Below, piece after piece: positions 22,016 through 34,200 of a stretch of 48,502 nt of DNA; within the stretch, counting starts at the first letter, position 1; every line of letters starts with the position of its first letter. The translations under genes and the position numbers were made by a program. Below the pieces are notes generated by a model. The model made no database searches, was not told the origin of the DNA, and saw only the letters and a list, made by a program, of their open reading frames with translations. This stretch comes from Rhizophlyctis rosea (lineage: Eukaryota > Chytridiomycota > Chytridiomycetes > Rhizophlyctidales > Rhizophlyctidaceae), in contig JADGJC010000298.1 in assembly GCA_027596075.1 (NCBI GenBank), forward strand, positions 1-48,502, written 5' to 3'.

Positions 22016-22790
22016 CATGTCCGCATTTACTTTGGCATGCTAACCACCTTACAGAAGCATCAGCGCTCATGTCCACGTTGTCAATTTTTCCACCACATAC
22101 CAACGTATCCTTCCAGTCATACCTGCTACTGTCCTAGTGTAGACCTTGCTATACTGTTGCCGTACTGACATTTACTTCAGCAGCGTTCTTGCCTTGTCAA
22201 GTGTGAAGGGTTCTCTTTGTTCGGGCTTTGGTGAGATTGTAAGCCTTTTGTATGTACTGAGTCTCCCTTTCGCTATTGCCTTTGATCTTCTCACGATGCT
22301 TTACATAATATATTCCGTTTTTGTGTACTGTGATCCAATTTGTTCGCCGTGTAGCACCGAAGCTGTGGGATTGTCGACGTCGGCAGTGGGAAACATATGC
22401 CGCTTTCGGTTTTACAATGTGGTCTGGCTTCGTTACCAACCCGGAGTTTCTCTATCTCTGTGATGTTTATTTGCCACTCATGCGATGGGGAGAACTGACG
22501 CCGTTGCCTTACGTAGAAGTTTGTGTGAGAATCGCAACCGTGATACATGAAATATTCTTCGTAATGGCACAGGTAGCCGAAAAATTGGGAGAGTACTAGC
22601 ATGATCGATTTATGCAATGAAAAACCAACTTTAAGAGATATAAGGGAGTCGGCTTGCATATATCTTGGTTGAAATTGAGCGCTGACACATCGAAGTCATC
22701 GAGACATTGTTCTCATTGATGTATTGAAGCCTTTGTCCTTTCCGTTGATTTAACCACAGGTGGGAGCCCTTCTCCCCTGAGCCATATCGC

Positions 22791-25502
22791 TCAATCAGTC
22801 CCCCCAACACCTTTGTTGGGCGTGATGGGAGGACTGGGAGGACTGAGGCGTGCGGCTGCAGAACTCCGTCTCGATAGGATATGTCGAGCATCCGCCGGTT
22901 CCTGCTGTGGATTCCGATCCCACCTGTCAACTCCTTGCCCCTGGGGGTGTTTCGAGTACATTTCTGAGGTGTCCTCATCGATCGGAACTCCCTGAGTTCC
23001 TTGGCCTGAGTGAGTGTCACCGTTGCTGCCTCCATTTCGAAGTTCCACGATTGTTTTGTATACTGCTGTTCCCCATGCCCAAAGTGTATCCACTCCACGT
23101 TGCATTACGTCTGCAACCTCTGGCTTCTTGAGGAGGGTTCGGAAATGCGTGCCTGTGGGCGGCGGATGGAGTGGAGGCTGTGGAGACGAGTCGGAGAGGA
23201 TTTTTTCAAATTCTGGAGATGGTGCCTATGGACGAGAATACGTATAAGATTGGGGTTGATGTCGAAATATGGATGTGCTCGTGACGCAATCGGCTTTCAC
23301 TCACGTCGATGAGTTTTGCATTCGAGTTCACTCTGATAGATTGCCGCACTATTGCACCTAGGATAAGCACCGATACACAAATTTTGAGGTCCACGGAAAA
23401 ATCCAGCAGGAGATCCTTACCCATCCAATATATCACCCAAGCAATCACTCTCAAGTTCCTTGTCTCCTCCTTGTCATACACATCCAGAACTTTCTCGTCA
23501 ACTGAGTACAGAAGCAACTGCGTGTATGAAACATCAAAACGAAGATAAGTTTCCAATCATTTGCGGAAGCCAGGTACGAAGCCCACTCACCTTACATACC
23601 AACACCTTCACTACGACAAAGTATATCACAAGTTCAACCCCCGCAGCTTCAGTCACGGGGATCGACAGAGCAACCCCTTCTCGGTTCCGCGCTCTGTTGC
23701 CGGCAAGAGAAAATATTGAAATTCGCGACGACAGCGGTGGCTCGACATTGTTGATGCCGATAACATCTTGTTCAACTTTCCAAAGAATCTTCTCCCTTAT
23801 GTGTGGAAGTGTGCTTTGAATGTGAAATATCAGATAATCGAGGTAGTAAAAGAGAGAAGGATGGTGTGCAGGTGGGCTTGGTGCGATTGGAAGCTACATA
23901 TAAGTTAGATATCTATGCTCAGCCAAACTGCCAAAGCTTCAGCAAAACCCCCGGTTACTAACCTCCTGAATAGTCCTCAACAGCAAGTCTAATATGGAAA
24001 CGATATAGCGTGAGGAGGCCTCCAACCCGCTTTTATTGAAACCGAAGCTGAAAAATCGGAAATCTTGTGGCTTCAATCCAATCTTCATTAGTTCCACAAT
24101 TTCCTGATAATAGCATTCGTATGCAATGAAGTTTGTCATACCCAAAAATCGACTTCATTGCTCACGCTCTCTCGCACGATCTCCACCGCATCCACAAATT
24201 CCTGTCGATCCTTGATAATGTCAGCCCATGCTTTTATTGCTTCTTGTTGTAATCGTTGTGCTTGTGTAGAAGTACGAGGGGGAGTGTATTTCAAACGATT
24301 GGAGGGCGCATTCATGAGAGGTTTATGCACTGTCCGTTCTTGAGAATCCGTATACTTTTCATTATTGCTGCGACGCAAACGATGAATTTTCAAGCAAAAG
24401 GATGTCGTCACAACATTGAACATGTTGAACAAACCTTGTCAAGACCTGCAGTTCCGTTTGTATTGGTATTGCATCTGCAACGGGTGCTCCTTTAGAATGC
24501 AAGTGATCTGGTCCAACCTTTTCAGCGACCCTTCTGGGAACATTGCTCAGAACCTCATTGGAAATGATAGTTTGCACCGCAGTATCAATAAGCGGTCGTC
24601 GGGAATGTGGTAGTGGCTGTCCTACGAAAGGATAGCTGATCAGTTAAGACTACTGCTCATGTATGGTATGTTTGAATTGAGTTTATCTAACCATGAATGT
24701 AAGGAAGGGTAGCGCCGTACTGGCTCTCTTGTTGTGTTCTGGCTTCGGGGTATTGAACAAGCGCTGGTGACGGATGGGGACGGATAACTTGTGATCCGAC
24801 GACATTTGGATTCCATCCGATGGCTCCCCCTGCTCTGGACCCTCCACTAACAAACATGTTTTGTAACATCATCTGTTGAAATTGCAGGTTTTGAAGCGCG
24901 ACGGACTGTATGATGTCTGTCGCAAACGATATACCTCAAGGTGAGTATGTCACAAATATCGAATTTGGGAATCCCGAAAATGTACTTGCTGTCCTATTTA
25001 CCTGCAAGCCCAACTCTCCCGCCAATGCCGTATGCTACCTTATCGCTGTCTGACTTGGACTTGGGGCTCAAAGAATTGGACGATCTGGACTTTTGAAGTT
25101 GAGGCTGATGGCGCACTTCACTTCTTCCATCCTTCTCTGATTCAGAGTTTATCAAGCAATGAGATCTAGGAGACGGATGTGACGAGGATATCTGCATAGG
25201 ACAAAAAAAGACCACATTGATTTAATGTTATAGGACCGGAAGGAATGAAACCTCAACATGATTTTACCTCATATGTTTTCCCTGTCTCAAAGGGAATTTC
25301 CCACCTTCGGAAAGCGTTGTCATTAAGCTCGCTAGTGTGATAAACCTCTCTATCCTAATGCGAACTTAGCAATTTGTTGGGAGAATGTCGGGTGAATTGA
25401 CATGTCGTCCAAATTTACCTGCCTAGAAAGTTTTCGCTTCAGGTCCTTGATCTTTGCCCACGCAAGTTCATCAACTTCACTTGTCAGTCGTGCAGATGCC
25501 AT
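22791..25502 (-). CDS. Unrecognised 702-residue protein
   Basis: Ten exons on the reverse strand: 25502-25419, 25354-25268, 25191-25002, 24934-24692, 24621-24435, 24367-24142, 24103-23963, 23893-23591, 23517-23305, 23225-22791. Every phase joins, which strongly supports the model. The N-terminus is helical (ARLTSEVDELAWAKIKDL). A middle segment SFATDIIQSVALQNLQFQQMMLQNMF and then QPLPHSRRPLIDTAVQTI look like conserved short motifs. A helical stretch (AQRLQQEAIKAWADIIKDRQEFVDAVEIV) precedes a folded C-terminal region beginning FRFFSFGFNKSGLEASSRYIV, LFYYLDYLIFHI and RISIFSLAGN, which could be a beta-sandwich. The last ~100 residues are low complexity. There is no membrane span or catalytic motif I recognise. 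The mix of short motifs and coiled coil reminds me of ciliary or basal-body proteins, which would suit a flagellated fungus; this is inference only. Confidence 0.75.
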
Positions 25503-25731
25503 CTTGACAGCTTGAGATTTGGGAAGCAAATGAAAACTTTACATCGGCTCACAAAGTTGAACACGCAACGGCTGTAAAAGACCCGTGGCGGAGGCACAGC
25601 GATTGACGTCCACAGATCGATCGTCTTATGATTCTGACAAAGAATCAAACACAAAATCTATTCGCATGCAAAGAATGCAGCAACCCCCAGCCATCAACCA
25701 TCCAAAATAAATCCCGACCTTACTACCGTCA

Positions 25732-27622
25732 CTACCATTGAGAGTCAAGGAATTTCTCAACCCGTTTGATGTAGCCTTCTAAAGTTGCTCGATCTCCGAA
25801 ATGTTTGACGATGAAAGCATCATCCTTCACCTGATCCAGCCAACTCTCACCACGTTGTTTTCTAGCCCAATGCAACTGATCATCATGCATGAAGAACACA
25901 AAACAACCCCGTCCCACTTCGACATTCTCAATTCTATGTGGAAGGGGGAAGGAGCGAAGGGCCACAACGTCGCCTGAGCGGAGGGTGGGAAGGGACAGGT
26001 AAGATTCGCCGGTGGAGTTTGGGTTCAGGGGATCACCCCAACACACAATCCAGCAGAGCCCGCGATTGGCATCACGACGGTCGCGGTGAAGTTTTGACTG
26101 GCGAGTTTGAGGCATCCTGCAAGTAGACGGTAGAGGAATCAGCCATTGCGTCAAACATGTGTTACCACCACCAGTGTTGCATACCAGAATAGCCATGGTC
26201 GGGGCCGCATAACGGATAGAAATCTTGTCAACCAATATCGGTGGCCCTCTTGGGTTGCCAGCATATAGGTGCATTGATATCAATAGACGGCTTCATAGAC
26301 CTGCACCACCAGTTAGAAAGGAGCGAAGGACATATGAGTAACACGTTGCTTCAAACAGGAAGCGGGAGCAACGAACCTCATACAGTTCTGGATACCAATG
26401 GCGAAAGGTTCTTCCCATGATTCCGAAGACTAGCCGCATAGCAAAGTTCCGGTCATAGACCTGCAATCTTGGAAACCATCCCTTAGCCCATTCCGCTGTT
26501 GTCGGTCGTGGATTGGTTTTGTTGTCTTTGCCGCTGCCGAGTGCCCACGCAAAGATATGCGACCCGTCATGCCAACCCCGACAGTCCTTGGAGGAGGGCT
26601 TTGGAGATGTACCCGACCGATCAAAGACTAAGGTGGCAAGACTGGCTAGCCAAACGATAAAGACGGGGATGAGACCGCGAAAGAGGTGTGCGAGGGTGGT
26701 TTTGTCGCTGGCTACATATATCACGTCATGATTGCTACAAATAGTTTCAGTCGTTGTCCCAGCAGGGCACATTGTCAACTCCTCTTGTTGAGCAGCCAGA
26801 GAAGGAGGGGTCTGTTGCCGCTTTTTGGCTGGGGGCTCCAACGTGGTCAAGTTGGTCACTCTATTGTCGAGTTTGAAGGGATTGACGTCGTGCATAGTTT
26901 TACCGGTTGTTTCCACAACTGAATATCAAAACAGAAAGAATACGTTCAGACTCGTATGCTAACAAGTAAAGCAAGTCGAAAAGTTCTACCTGTTTGTCCC
27001 ATGATTTGGGTATCTTCCGCCCTCTTTGGCCAGCTCGCTTACCGCGATGGGTCAGTTTCCAAGGTTTTGTAGGGTCAGTTGGTGGGGCGGTGGGAGCGGA
27101 TGTAGGGTCGGACGCAGTGTTGGACTCGGCACTGGTGGTTCCAGCGTCGTTGGTATGAAAAGTGGGAAGAGAATAGTCACCATATGTTCCTCGACACCGT
27201 TTCATAGCGGCCTCCGTTGCAGCAACATGCCGCTCATAAGGTTGCTTCGGAGATGAGGATGATTTAGCATGTATTATGTTGACATACGCGCAGGACGTAC
27301 AACAATGCTAACAAGTCGGTCATACATTTAGATTCATCTTTTGTTTGGACGTTTGCCCATGTTTCAACATCAGCCGTTCGTATTCTGTCCAGCTCTTTAC
27401 GATATCCCACGGATAAGGGCTGTTGGGTGATGCTTCGTTCGATTGCACTTCAGGACCGTCAATTTCGAAAACATGGTCGGTGGCGTCAGGGACTGCTGGG
27501 CAAGCTGCATCAGCCAGAACGTCCAGATCTTGGGGTGTGCAATGCGTGGCTTCCACATTGAGGGGATTTTGGGGGATTAGGAACCGATGGGTGAGGCGGA
27601 TCAAAGGGTTTGGAAGGGGCAT
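25732..27622 (-). CDS. 2OG-Fe(II) dioxygenase-like protein (TET/JBP-type double-stranded beta-helix suspected), reading frame uncertain
   Basis: Probable exons on the reverse strand: 27622-27326, 27244-27043, 26918-26377, 26300-26185, 26116-25732. The C-terminal exon carries the diagnostic part: KLHRDRRD (H-x-D iron ligands), a strand WIVCWGD, LPTLRSGDVVALRS, PLPHRIEN (distal His) and GRGCFVFF (Arg expected to bind 2-oxoglutarate). This order and spacing fits 2OG oxygenases and most resembles fungal TET/JBP-like proteins, which oxidise methylated bases. The N-terminal half is basic and disordered (THRGKRAGQRGRK region lies in a possible intron), then has one hydrophobic segment (GLIPVFIVWLASLATLV) and FRHWYPELYE. 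Splice phases match throughout, but exon 4 has an in-frame TGA at 26280-26282. Using a later acceptor (AG just before GGCCACCGATATTGG) restores an open frame. It is therefore either intact with a shorter exon 4 or a recent pseudogene. The start is tentative. Confidence 0.5.
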
Positions 27623-29392
27623 CTTGTAGCTTCTTGTAGATGTAGGTGCATACGGTGAGCAGGCATCGACTGACAAGCGTACATATATCTTTTAGGCATT
27701 TTCATGGCACCAGCAACGACATCTGGTTTACATGGAATGCCTCATCACCTGTGGCATAAACTTCACCTGATTGACAAACTTTGACGTACTTTGCTGGGTT
27801 TCCAAGGCAGGCATGCACGCACGTGGAAATGTTTAACGCCATGTTTCACTTCAATGCTCTGGCATCATAGCATGATTCAAAACCTTTCCGTCGACAAAAG
27901 TGAGAAAAGGGAAGTAGTGGAGAAAGGCCGCGTCATCCGCACGTCACCACGACAGATACTATTCGCATCCCTTTTGGGTTCCCGGGTTCTTGAACGTCGG
28001 ATCGATGAGGCTAACGTGATGACAATGATGATGCTTTCCCAGCCAGAAATGGTTTGGCTTGACTATCTCATTGGTAACTCTTTGGCCTCATCGAACGCGA
28101 TGCTTTGATTACAGGTACATTTTCAAATGGCAGAGGGCTTGAAGTCATCATGACGTCTTTATGGACTTGATGACTGCTGCTATTTTCCAATCTAAGCAGC
28201 CGGTCACCCCCGTCACATGAAGAGTTAAATGGATGACAAGATACCGGTACCTAACAGGAAGTTGAGACGTCAATGACCCAAGGCATCCTGCGCATAAGAT
28301 GGTGTGGTCACCACCATGCTCGCCGGGCCAACTGGGCCGCCAGTGCCACCACACGATGTGCACCACTCCCACTGTGCTATCGTCACGAGATCTGACCAGT
28401 CTGATGTTCAGTTTCGAGCGACTTTTCGAATACATCGCCCCCGCTATATATAGAGTTCCTAGCTTTCAGGAATACCCCGCGCTGGCTCCAATCAGCACCG
28501 GAAGGAAGTGTTTGTTGGGATTTTCCAGGGCTCTTCAATATTCACCACCTTCACCGTCAACTGCCGCAGTCTGGGTCGTAACCATCTTCGGATCTTTGAG
28601 GCGGACAACGTCAGAGCTATTTGCAGGGCTTCCCGCCAACTATCTCTGAACGTACAGCAACCGTCAGATACCTGCGCGACACCTGGACCACGCTTATCAG
28701 CTCAACAAAAGCAAACCCAATAAAGCTCGTTCCATCAACAGCTCAGTGGCGATAGCTCACATCGAACCTTACTGCCATCTCGTCATCTACGTTATAAAAC
28801 AGCTCCCGAGGGTTGTTTGCAACTGGCAGGATTATCCCAACAGCCTTGTTCCCATAGATCCCACTTGGCGCATCGAGACCGATGCTGCCTTGGGAACGAT
28901 GGGAAAGTCAGGCTTCGCGAAGGTACGATGGAATCCCAGAAACCCACAAGGCGCTTAATTGAGACCGATGCAGCCGTGGGCAGGCGTGGGAATTTGGGAA
29001 TTACTTTCCCACTTGGGAAGGTAATTCGTACAGTGAAGGATCAAGACGTTGTCTGCAGAAATTAAGGAGTTGCCCCCTGAGTCGAAAAACCTTTGAAGCC
29101 GCGGTCTAACAAAACACAAACCAGCCCGTATTCCTACACCAACTGAATGCTTGAACAAATGTTGTCCTCGCTACCACCCCAGCCGTACCATTTTAATACA
29201 GATTGCTCTTTATGTACATCCGACACTAATTATCTAAACAGAATTTGGATCCCCAACGGAAAAGAATTGCCACCTCCACCACGGAATGCCACCTCCACCA
29301 TCCTCCCGCCCCTTTCTCCTTCCACTCCAACTGCAACTCATAGAATAAACCCCAACAACCCCAAACCCCACCATCAGAAAAGCCGTAACCCA
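27623..29392. other. 1.77-kb region without a recognised gene
   Basis: Upstream of the 2OG oxygenase-like gene and downstream of the SH3 gene. It contains a TATATATAG box at about 28444-28452, a diverged direct repeat (28861-28907 and 28944-28992) and several short overlapping open frames (27791-28108, 28299-28649) whose translations show no domain. Nothing supports a gene. Confidence 0.45.
28861..28992 (+). repeat. Diverged direct repeat, two ~47-bp copies
   Basis: Copy A at 28861-28907 and copy B at 28944-28992 share GAGACCGATGC exactly, with similar flanks (CCAC..GGCGC before; TGGGA after). Small indels separate them. Confidence 0.55.
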
Positions 29393-30676
29393 CTATACAA
29401 CCTCCATCAAATCACACGGTACTAATCCTCTACTACCTTGTTCATCCTCCATCTCCCAAACATCGTCCTGGCCCGGGGGAACTCCAATGAGTTCCAGCAC
29501 TTGTCCGGCGGCTGTTGGCAGGTGGGTTCGGCGACGGATGATGGAAGGGACGTAAGAATTGACGACACGATACTGCGGTCCATGAGGGGAGCGATTGATC
29601 ATTCCTTGTGTTGATGGATGGTTTGGTGTGTGTGGTGTAGGTGCTGGCATTTGGAATTCCTGGGCGTAACGGCTTAGCTTTTGCAAAAAGTCAAGCTCAA
29701 TGGGTTGGATTATGAATGAAGTCCACTGTTGGGGAGTTCCAAAGCTATGGACGCAGCGGGAAGCGCGGAAGAAGAAGGCACAACCCATCTCAAGGGCACC
29801 GGGTTGAAACTGTGCGCGGAAGGCTTCGTGCACGTGATCATGCAAAAGAACGCCCAACTTGTCGCAGGTTCGTTTCAAATACTGGGTCGTTGGGATCACA
29901 AGGTTGAGATTTGCCTCTGCGGCACGCTGTTAGTCCAAATTGTCAGTAGACGTGACTGAATGGGCTTATCAAGTTGCGAGCGCGGCTTTAGCGCCGTTAG
30001 GACGGCAGTGCTGGCCTCATCATAGCTTTCCGCCTGAAAGAGCAATTCTATCGCCCTGAGTATTCCTCGTTCACGGAAGCAGAAACAGAAGACCAAATGG
30101 TCACGAGAAAATTTGTTTTCATCGTGAGGAGGTCGGTGGTCTGCCTAGAGCGCTGTGAGGAAATCATAAGTACAATAAATAGACTATCGAAAGAGTTTGG
30201 CAAAGTAACCTCTTCGTTGACACGAGCGGCGTTCACAAAGGCGTCAATATTCGCAATAAGCCTTTCCATAGAGTTCTCAACACGTTCCACCCGGCTTGTT
30301 AGCCCGGATATGTGCATCGAATGGGACGTGTTGGTTTCATTTTGTAATTGCAGGGCTAGGAGGAAGCCGCTCTAAAAATGATCCGGTCAACGTTTTTCGA
30401 CGATAACAAGAGGAGTGTGCAGCCTTTACCAAAACTTGTTCAAGTTTGTCTGCCAGACCAGGAAGCTATCATCTACTGACGAGGAGACCGCGGCGGACTG
30501 AGCTAAAGAGTGCGCGTAGCCCACAACCTGCGCCTGAGTTGGATTCTGAAAAGATAGGAACGGGTGTAAATGTCTTGGATATTTGTCAGCTAGGTCGCTG
30601 CACGCACCATAACGGCAGTTGAAGAGAGTGTTTCTCCCAAATCTTCTAAGTTATGGACTTGTCCCCAAGCTGGCGT
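29393..30676 (-). CDS. C-terminal SH3-domain protein (5' end unresolved)
   Basis: Probable exons on the reverse strand: 30676-30608, one or two short exons within 30545-30425, 30371-30210, then two small exons between about 30155 and 30000, and the last exon 29926-29393. The first exon and true start were not found; a further exon upstream of 30676 is likely. The last 60 residues form an SH3 fold: NSYVP, LPTAAGQVLELI (diverging turn), DDVWEMED (conserved Trp) and GSRGLVPCDLMEVV. SH3 domains bind proline-rich peptides. Upstream is a helical region (SGLTSRVERVENSMERLIANIDAFVNAARV; QAESYDEAST) that may form a coiled coil or BAR-like bundle, and a segment with HSFGTPQQWTSFII. Cellular role unknown; endocytic or cortical scaffolding is a reasonable guess for this architecture. 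One intron appears to be only 38 bases. Confidence 0.6.
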
Positions 30677-31201
30677 CTATATTGGAGCAAAATCAATACC
30701 ACTGGAGACTGCTATTTTTGGCGATTGGTTTTCAAGCTTACCCCCAAAGGTCAGCTAGCTATCAGTCCCGGAGACGCACACTCGCTTCGAAAATACCGTC
30801 AGGTACTCATGATATGATCTGAGCAGGTTGGTTGAGACGTTGATGGTTTGGGGTTTGGAGTATGGGAATAAGTACTATGTGGGATTTTGAGCGTGGGAAA
30901 GGAGAATGGAAGGGAATCGAGATGTGAAGTGTGTGGATTGGGGTTGTTGAGGTTGTCCGAACTTCGAAGGGAGAGATAATATGTCCCAATATGGAAGAAG
31001 TGCAGGCTGGGAGGATTCGATCTGCCATCAGATCTGCCATCAGCGGCGCTGCCTGGTCGTCTGGTCCAGGCCCTCTACTAGCCTCTAGGCAGACTAAGTA
31101 GGTACCTGTGGATACTCTAGTTGTCGAGTGTCCCACACCGCGGAAGACGAACCATCACCTGTGAGATCACCATCAACTGTAAGCTGGGGGAACTTTGGAC
31201 T
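30677..31201. other. Divergent upstream region of the SH3 gene and VPS39
   Basis: Probably contains the missing first exon of the SH3 gene and both promoters. A perfect 12-bp tandem duplication (GATCTGCCATCA, 31019-31042) is present. Confidence 0.45.
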
Positions 31202-34200
31202 ATGTATGAGGTTTTCCATCTTCAACCCCTTGTTGAGAACCTTCCCTTGAAAATTGAATGCATACAAATTTATGGTAATGGACACCTCGCACCGACAGTT
31301 GACGATTCCTTCGTTGAGTTGGCCCTGACCAACTGAGAGCTAACCCCGTTCTGAAGACACCAGAATTGTGGCCGGCACCACGGACGGGTCGTTGCTTCTA
31401 TACAGTATTGAAGAAGAGCCTTCCTTTGCTATCAACTTGCTAGAGTCCAAGAAGACCGCAACCAAGAAGCCCGTGGACCAGCTGTGTGTACTGAGGTCTG
31501 CAGGAGCCATATTCATCCTGAGCGGTATGGTTGTCTGAATTCCGCCCTCCTTGGTACTCAAACATAAATATTTACCGAGCACGTCAACCCAGATGGCTGC
31601 ATATCCCTGTACGATTCGAACACTCTTGCCTATCGAATGCAGATGGACGTGACTCGCGGAGCAAATGTATTTGCTGTGAATACCATACCCGAAAGTCAAA
31701 CGTCAAACGAGAACCAAGTATCATTCAACGGCAATGGAATCAGTAACCCCGGCAACATGTGTGTGGGCTTGAAGCGGAAGCTTCTCGTTTTCGAGTGCTC
31801 AGGTTCCGATATAAAGCTGCAGAAAGTGGGGCAAGCTTTTGTTTACATTGGCGGACGCGGGTGACTGACTTGCCTCATCTTAGGAAATAGCGGTACCAGA
31901 CCGCGCACGAACACTGGAGTGGGTGGCGCGAGGGAAGATTGTTGCAACGTTCTATCGGGGCTACTACTTGGTGGATTTGGTCTCCGGAACAGTTACCGAA
32001 ATGTTGACACTGGGGGGCACATTGTCATCAGCATTAGGAAGCTGGCCGAGTCTGAAAACCACGCGCCCCACGGTCGCTTGTTTACCAGATGGACGGCTAA
32101 TGCTGGGTAAAGATGGTAAGATGCACGAATTGCAAACGGGCGATGTCATTCAAACGTTGCTGTTAGTAACTTCAAAATGAAGATCATAGCGTATTCATCA
32201 ACGCCGATGGGACCCCAACCCATGACCGAGAATTTGAATGGAGCGCAGCACCAGATTACGTCGGTATGAGGTTCGCAATTTGGCGATTTCAGGGGTGCGT
32301 CGTGGATGCTAACCTTCCGAATGAATAGTCTTCTCGGCGCCATATGTTGCGGGACTCATTGGATCGCAAGTAGAAGTCCGTAGTCTGAAGACCGGAGCGG
32401 TCGTACAAACAGTGGATCTACCTCACGCAAGAGTGATGGTGGGAACGCCGAATGTGTTGGTGACAAGTCCTACACATGTGTGGAGGCTGTTACCTTTGGA
32501 TTTTGAAGATCAGGTCGGTCCGCACTGCACTGTCGTGCATCACTATTCTCAAAACACTCATACAGTAACTGATCTAGATCGAGCAATTGATCGCTTCCAA
32601 CCAATTTATGCAAGCGCAACGACTGATTGAGGAGCTGGAGTTTCCCACTGAAGAGGACAAAGTAATCAGCATAGCTATAGTCGCTCGCCAGCGCTTCATC
32701 AATGACTAATCTGATCACTATTTGCGCTTCAGACTGCCAACATCATCAGAGTTCGAGGGCTATATGCTCATCATATTTTCACAAACGAGAAGCGATATGA
32801 AGAAGCTCTTTCTATTCTGCAAGAGCTTCAGGCGTCTCCAATTGATGTCATCAATTTATACCCGGATCTCGCCATCGATAATAATGAAGATGAGCCCGAC
32901 AAGATAGAACCGTCTGGTAACCTTCATGAGCTATTGTAAGATTCACATAGACAGCTCTCAACTCAGTATTCTCCTACAGACAAAAAAGCCTTGTTGATCC
33001 TGAAAGATTACCTGACAAACCAGCGTGTCCTTCTTGCCAAATTGAAGCAACAACAAGAGCAGATGGGGCAATATGAGGAATACCCGAATGTTACGGACAC
33101 ATTATACCTGATGGAGATCGTTGACACGACGCTGTTGAAAGTGTACTTGCAGGTCAACAAGTCACTGGTGGGACCGTTGGTTCGGGTGCAAAATCATTGT
33201 AATTTGGAGGAGAGCGAGAAGGTTTTGTTGGAAAATCAGGTGAGTGGCTGTAGAGCAGGATTTTGCACGGACGTTGCAGACTGACAAGGCCACTTGTTTT
33301 CTTGACAGCGATATCTTGATCTCGTGGATTTATATCGTGGCAAAGGCTTACATGGGAAAGCGCTGGAGTTCTTACAAAGGTCTGCCATGTGCTAACTCTC
33401 TTTCGATACCGTGATTATGGTATTGAATATTTGCAAAATAGCCGTGCATCATCATCCGACGCCATGTATGAGTTTGACAAGATGATCCTGTATATGCAAG
33501 GATTGAACTTCGACGAACACATTGATCTGCTATTGAAGTACGCCGAATGGGTGATCAAGAGGGATGCGGCTGGTGGGATGAAGGTACCATACAATTGGCG
33601 ACAAAAGTGACCGCCGTCTCAATCGTAGTAACCTCGATGTGGTTTCGAAAGGTCTTTACAGAACACTACGACGAAACCTCCATCGCAACACGCCACAAAA
33701 TTGCAAGTCATCTCGAAAACCTATCACCCGACTTCGCCATCACGTATCTAGAGCACCTGATTGACGAACAAGGCGATGTCACGCCGGATTTTCACGACCA
33801 GTTGATTTTCTGCTATTTGAAAGTGCTGGCGAGGGATATTCAGGAGCATGTTGGGTATGCGGGGCCGATGTTGCCGAGACGGCCGGGTGGGAGTATGTAT
33901 TTCCACGGTAATGAACTTATGTTTTTCAGCGGTTGTTAACGTTGATTATTTTGCTAGATGATCAGAACGATAAGGGACAGTCGTTTTGGAAGACGAGGCG
34001 AAAGTTGGGACCGTTTTTGGATCAGTCGAAAGTATATCATGCCGATAGGGTTTTGGAGGCTTTTCCGCCAGATGGTAAGAATCTCTGGAGCTTGACGATC
34101 GCCAATGGCGTATGCGTTTGACACGTGTGTTGGTCGTTTGCAGGTCTTTTTGAGGAACGGGCTGCGGTATTGAGCAGATTGAACCGGCATGAGGAAGCAC

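Larger units (their letters stand above)
20939..22790. other. 1.85-kb non-coding region with tandem repeats and candidate structured RNA
   Basis: Lies between the convergent 3' ends of the RasGEF gene and the 702-residue protein gene. It holds a 15-bp tandem duplication (21243-21272), a compound microsatellite (21571-21634) and two 130-nt copies of a structured element (21711-21840, 21886-22015). Open frames at 22146-22463 and 22321-22599 overlap each other in different frames and show no domain, so I do not call them. Confidence 0.6.

Noticed and set aside
22146..22599. Two overlapping plus-strand frames, one with hydrophobic segments
   Set aside because: Different frames over the same bases, no splice connection, no recognisable motif; hydrophobicity follows T-rich composition.
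27308..27325. 18-base intron joining the first two exons of the oxygenase-like gene
   Set aside because: Phase fits, but 18 bases is too short for spliceosomal removal; a longer intron ending at 27245 also keeps phase.
27791..28649. Plus-strand frames in the 27.6-29.4 kb region
   Set aside because: Short, unconnected, no family features, and poor codon texture.
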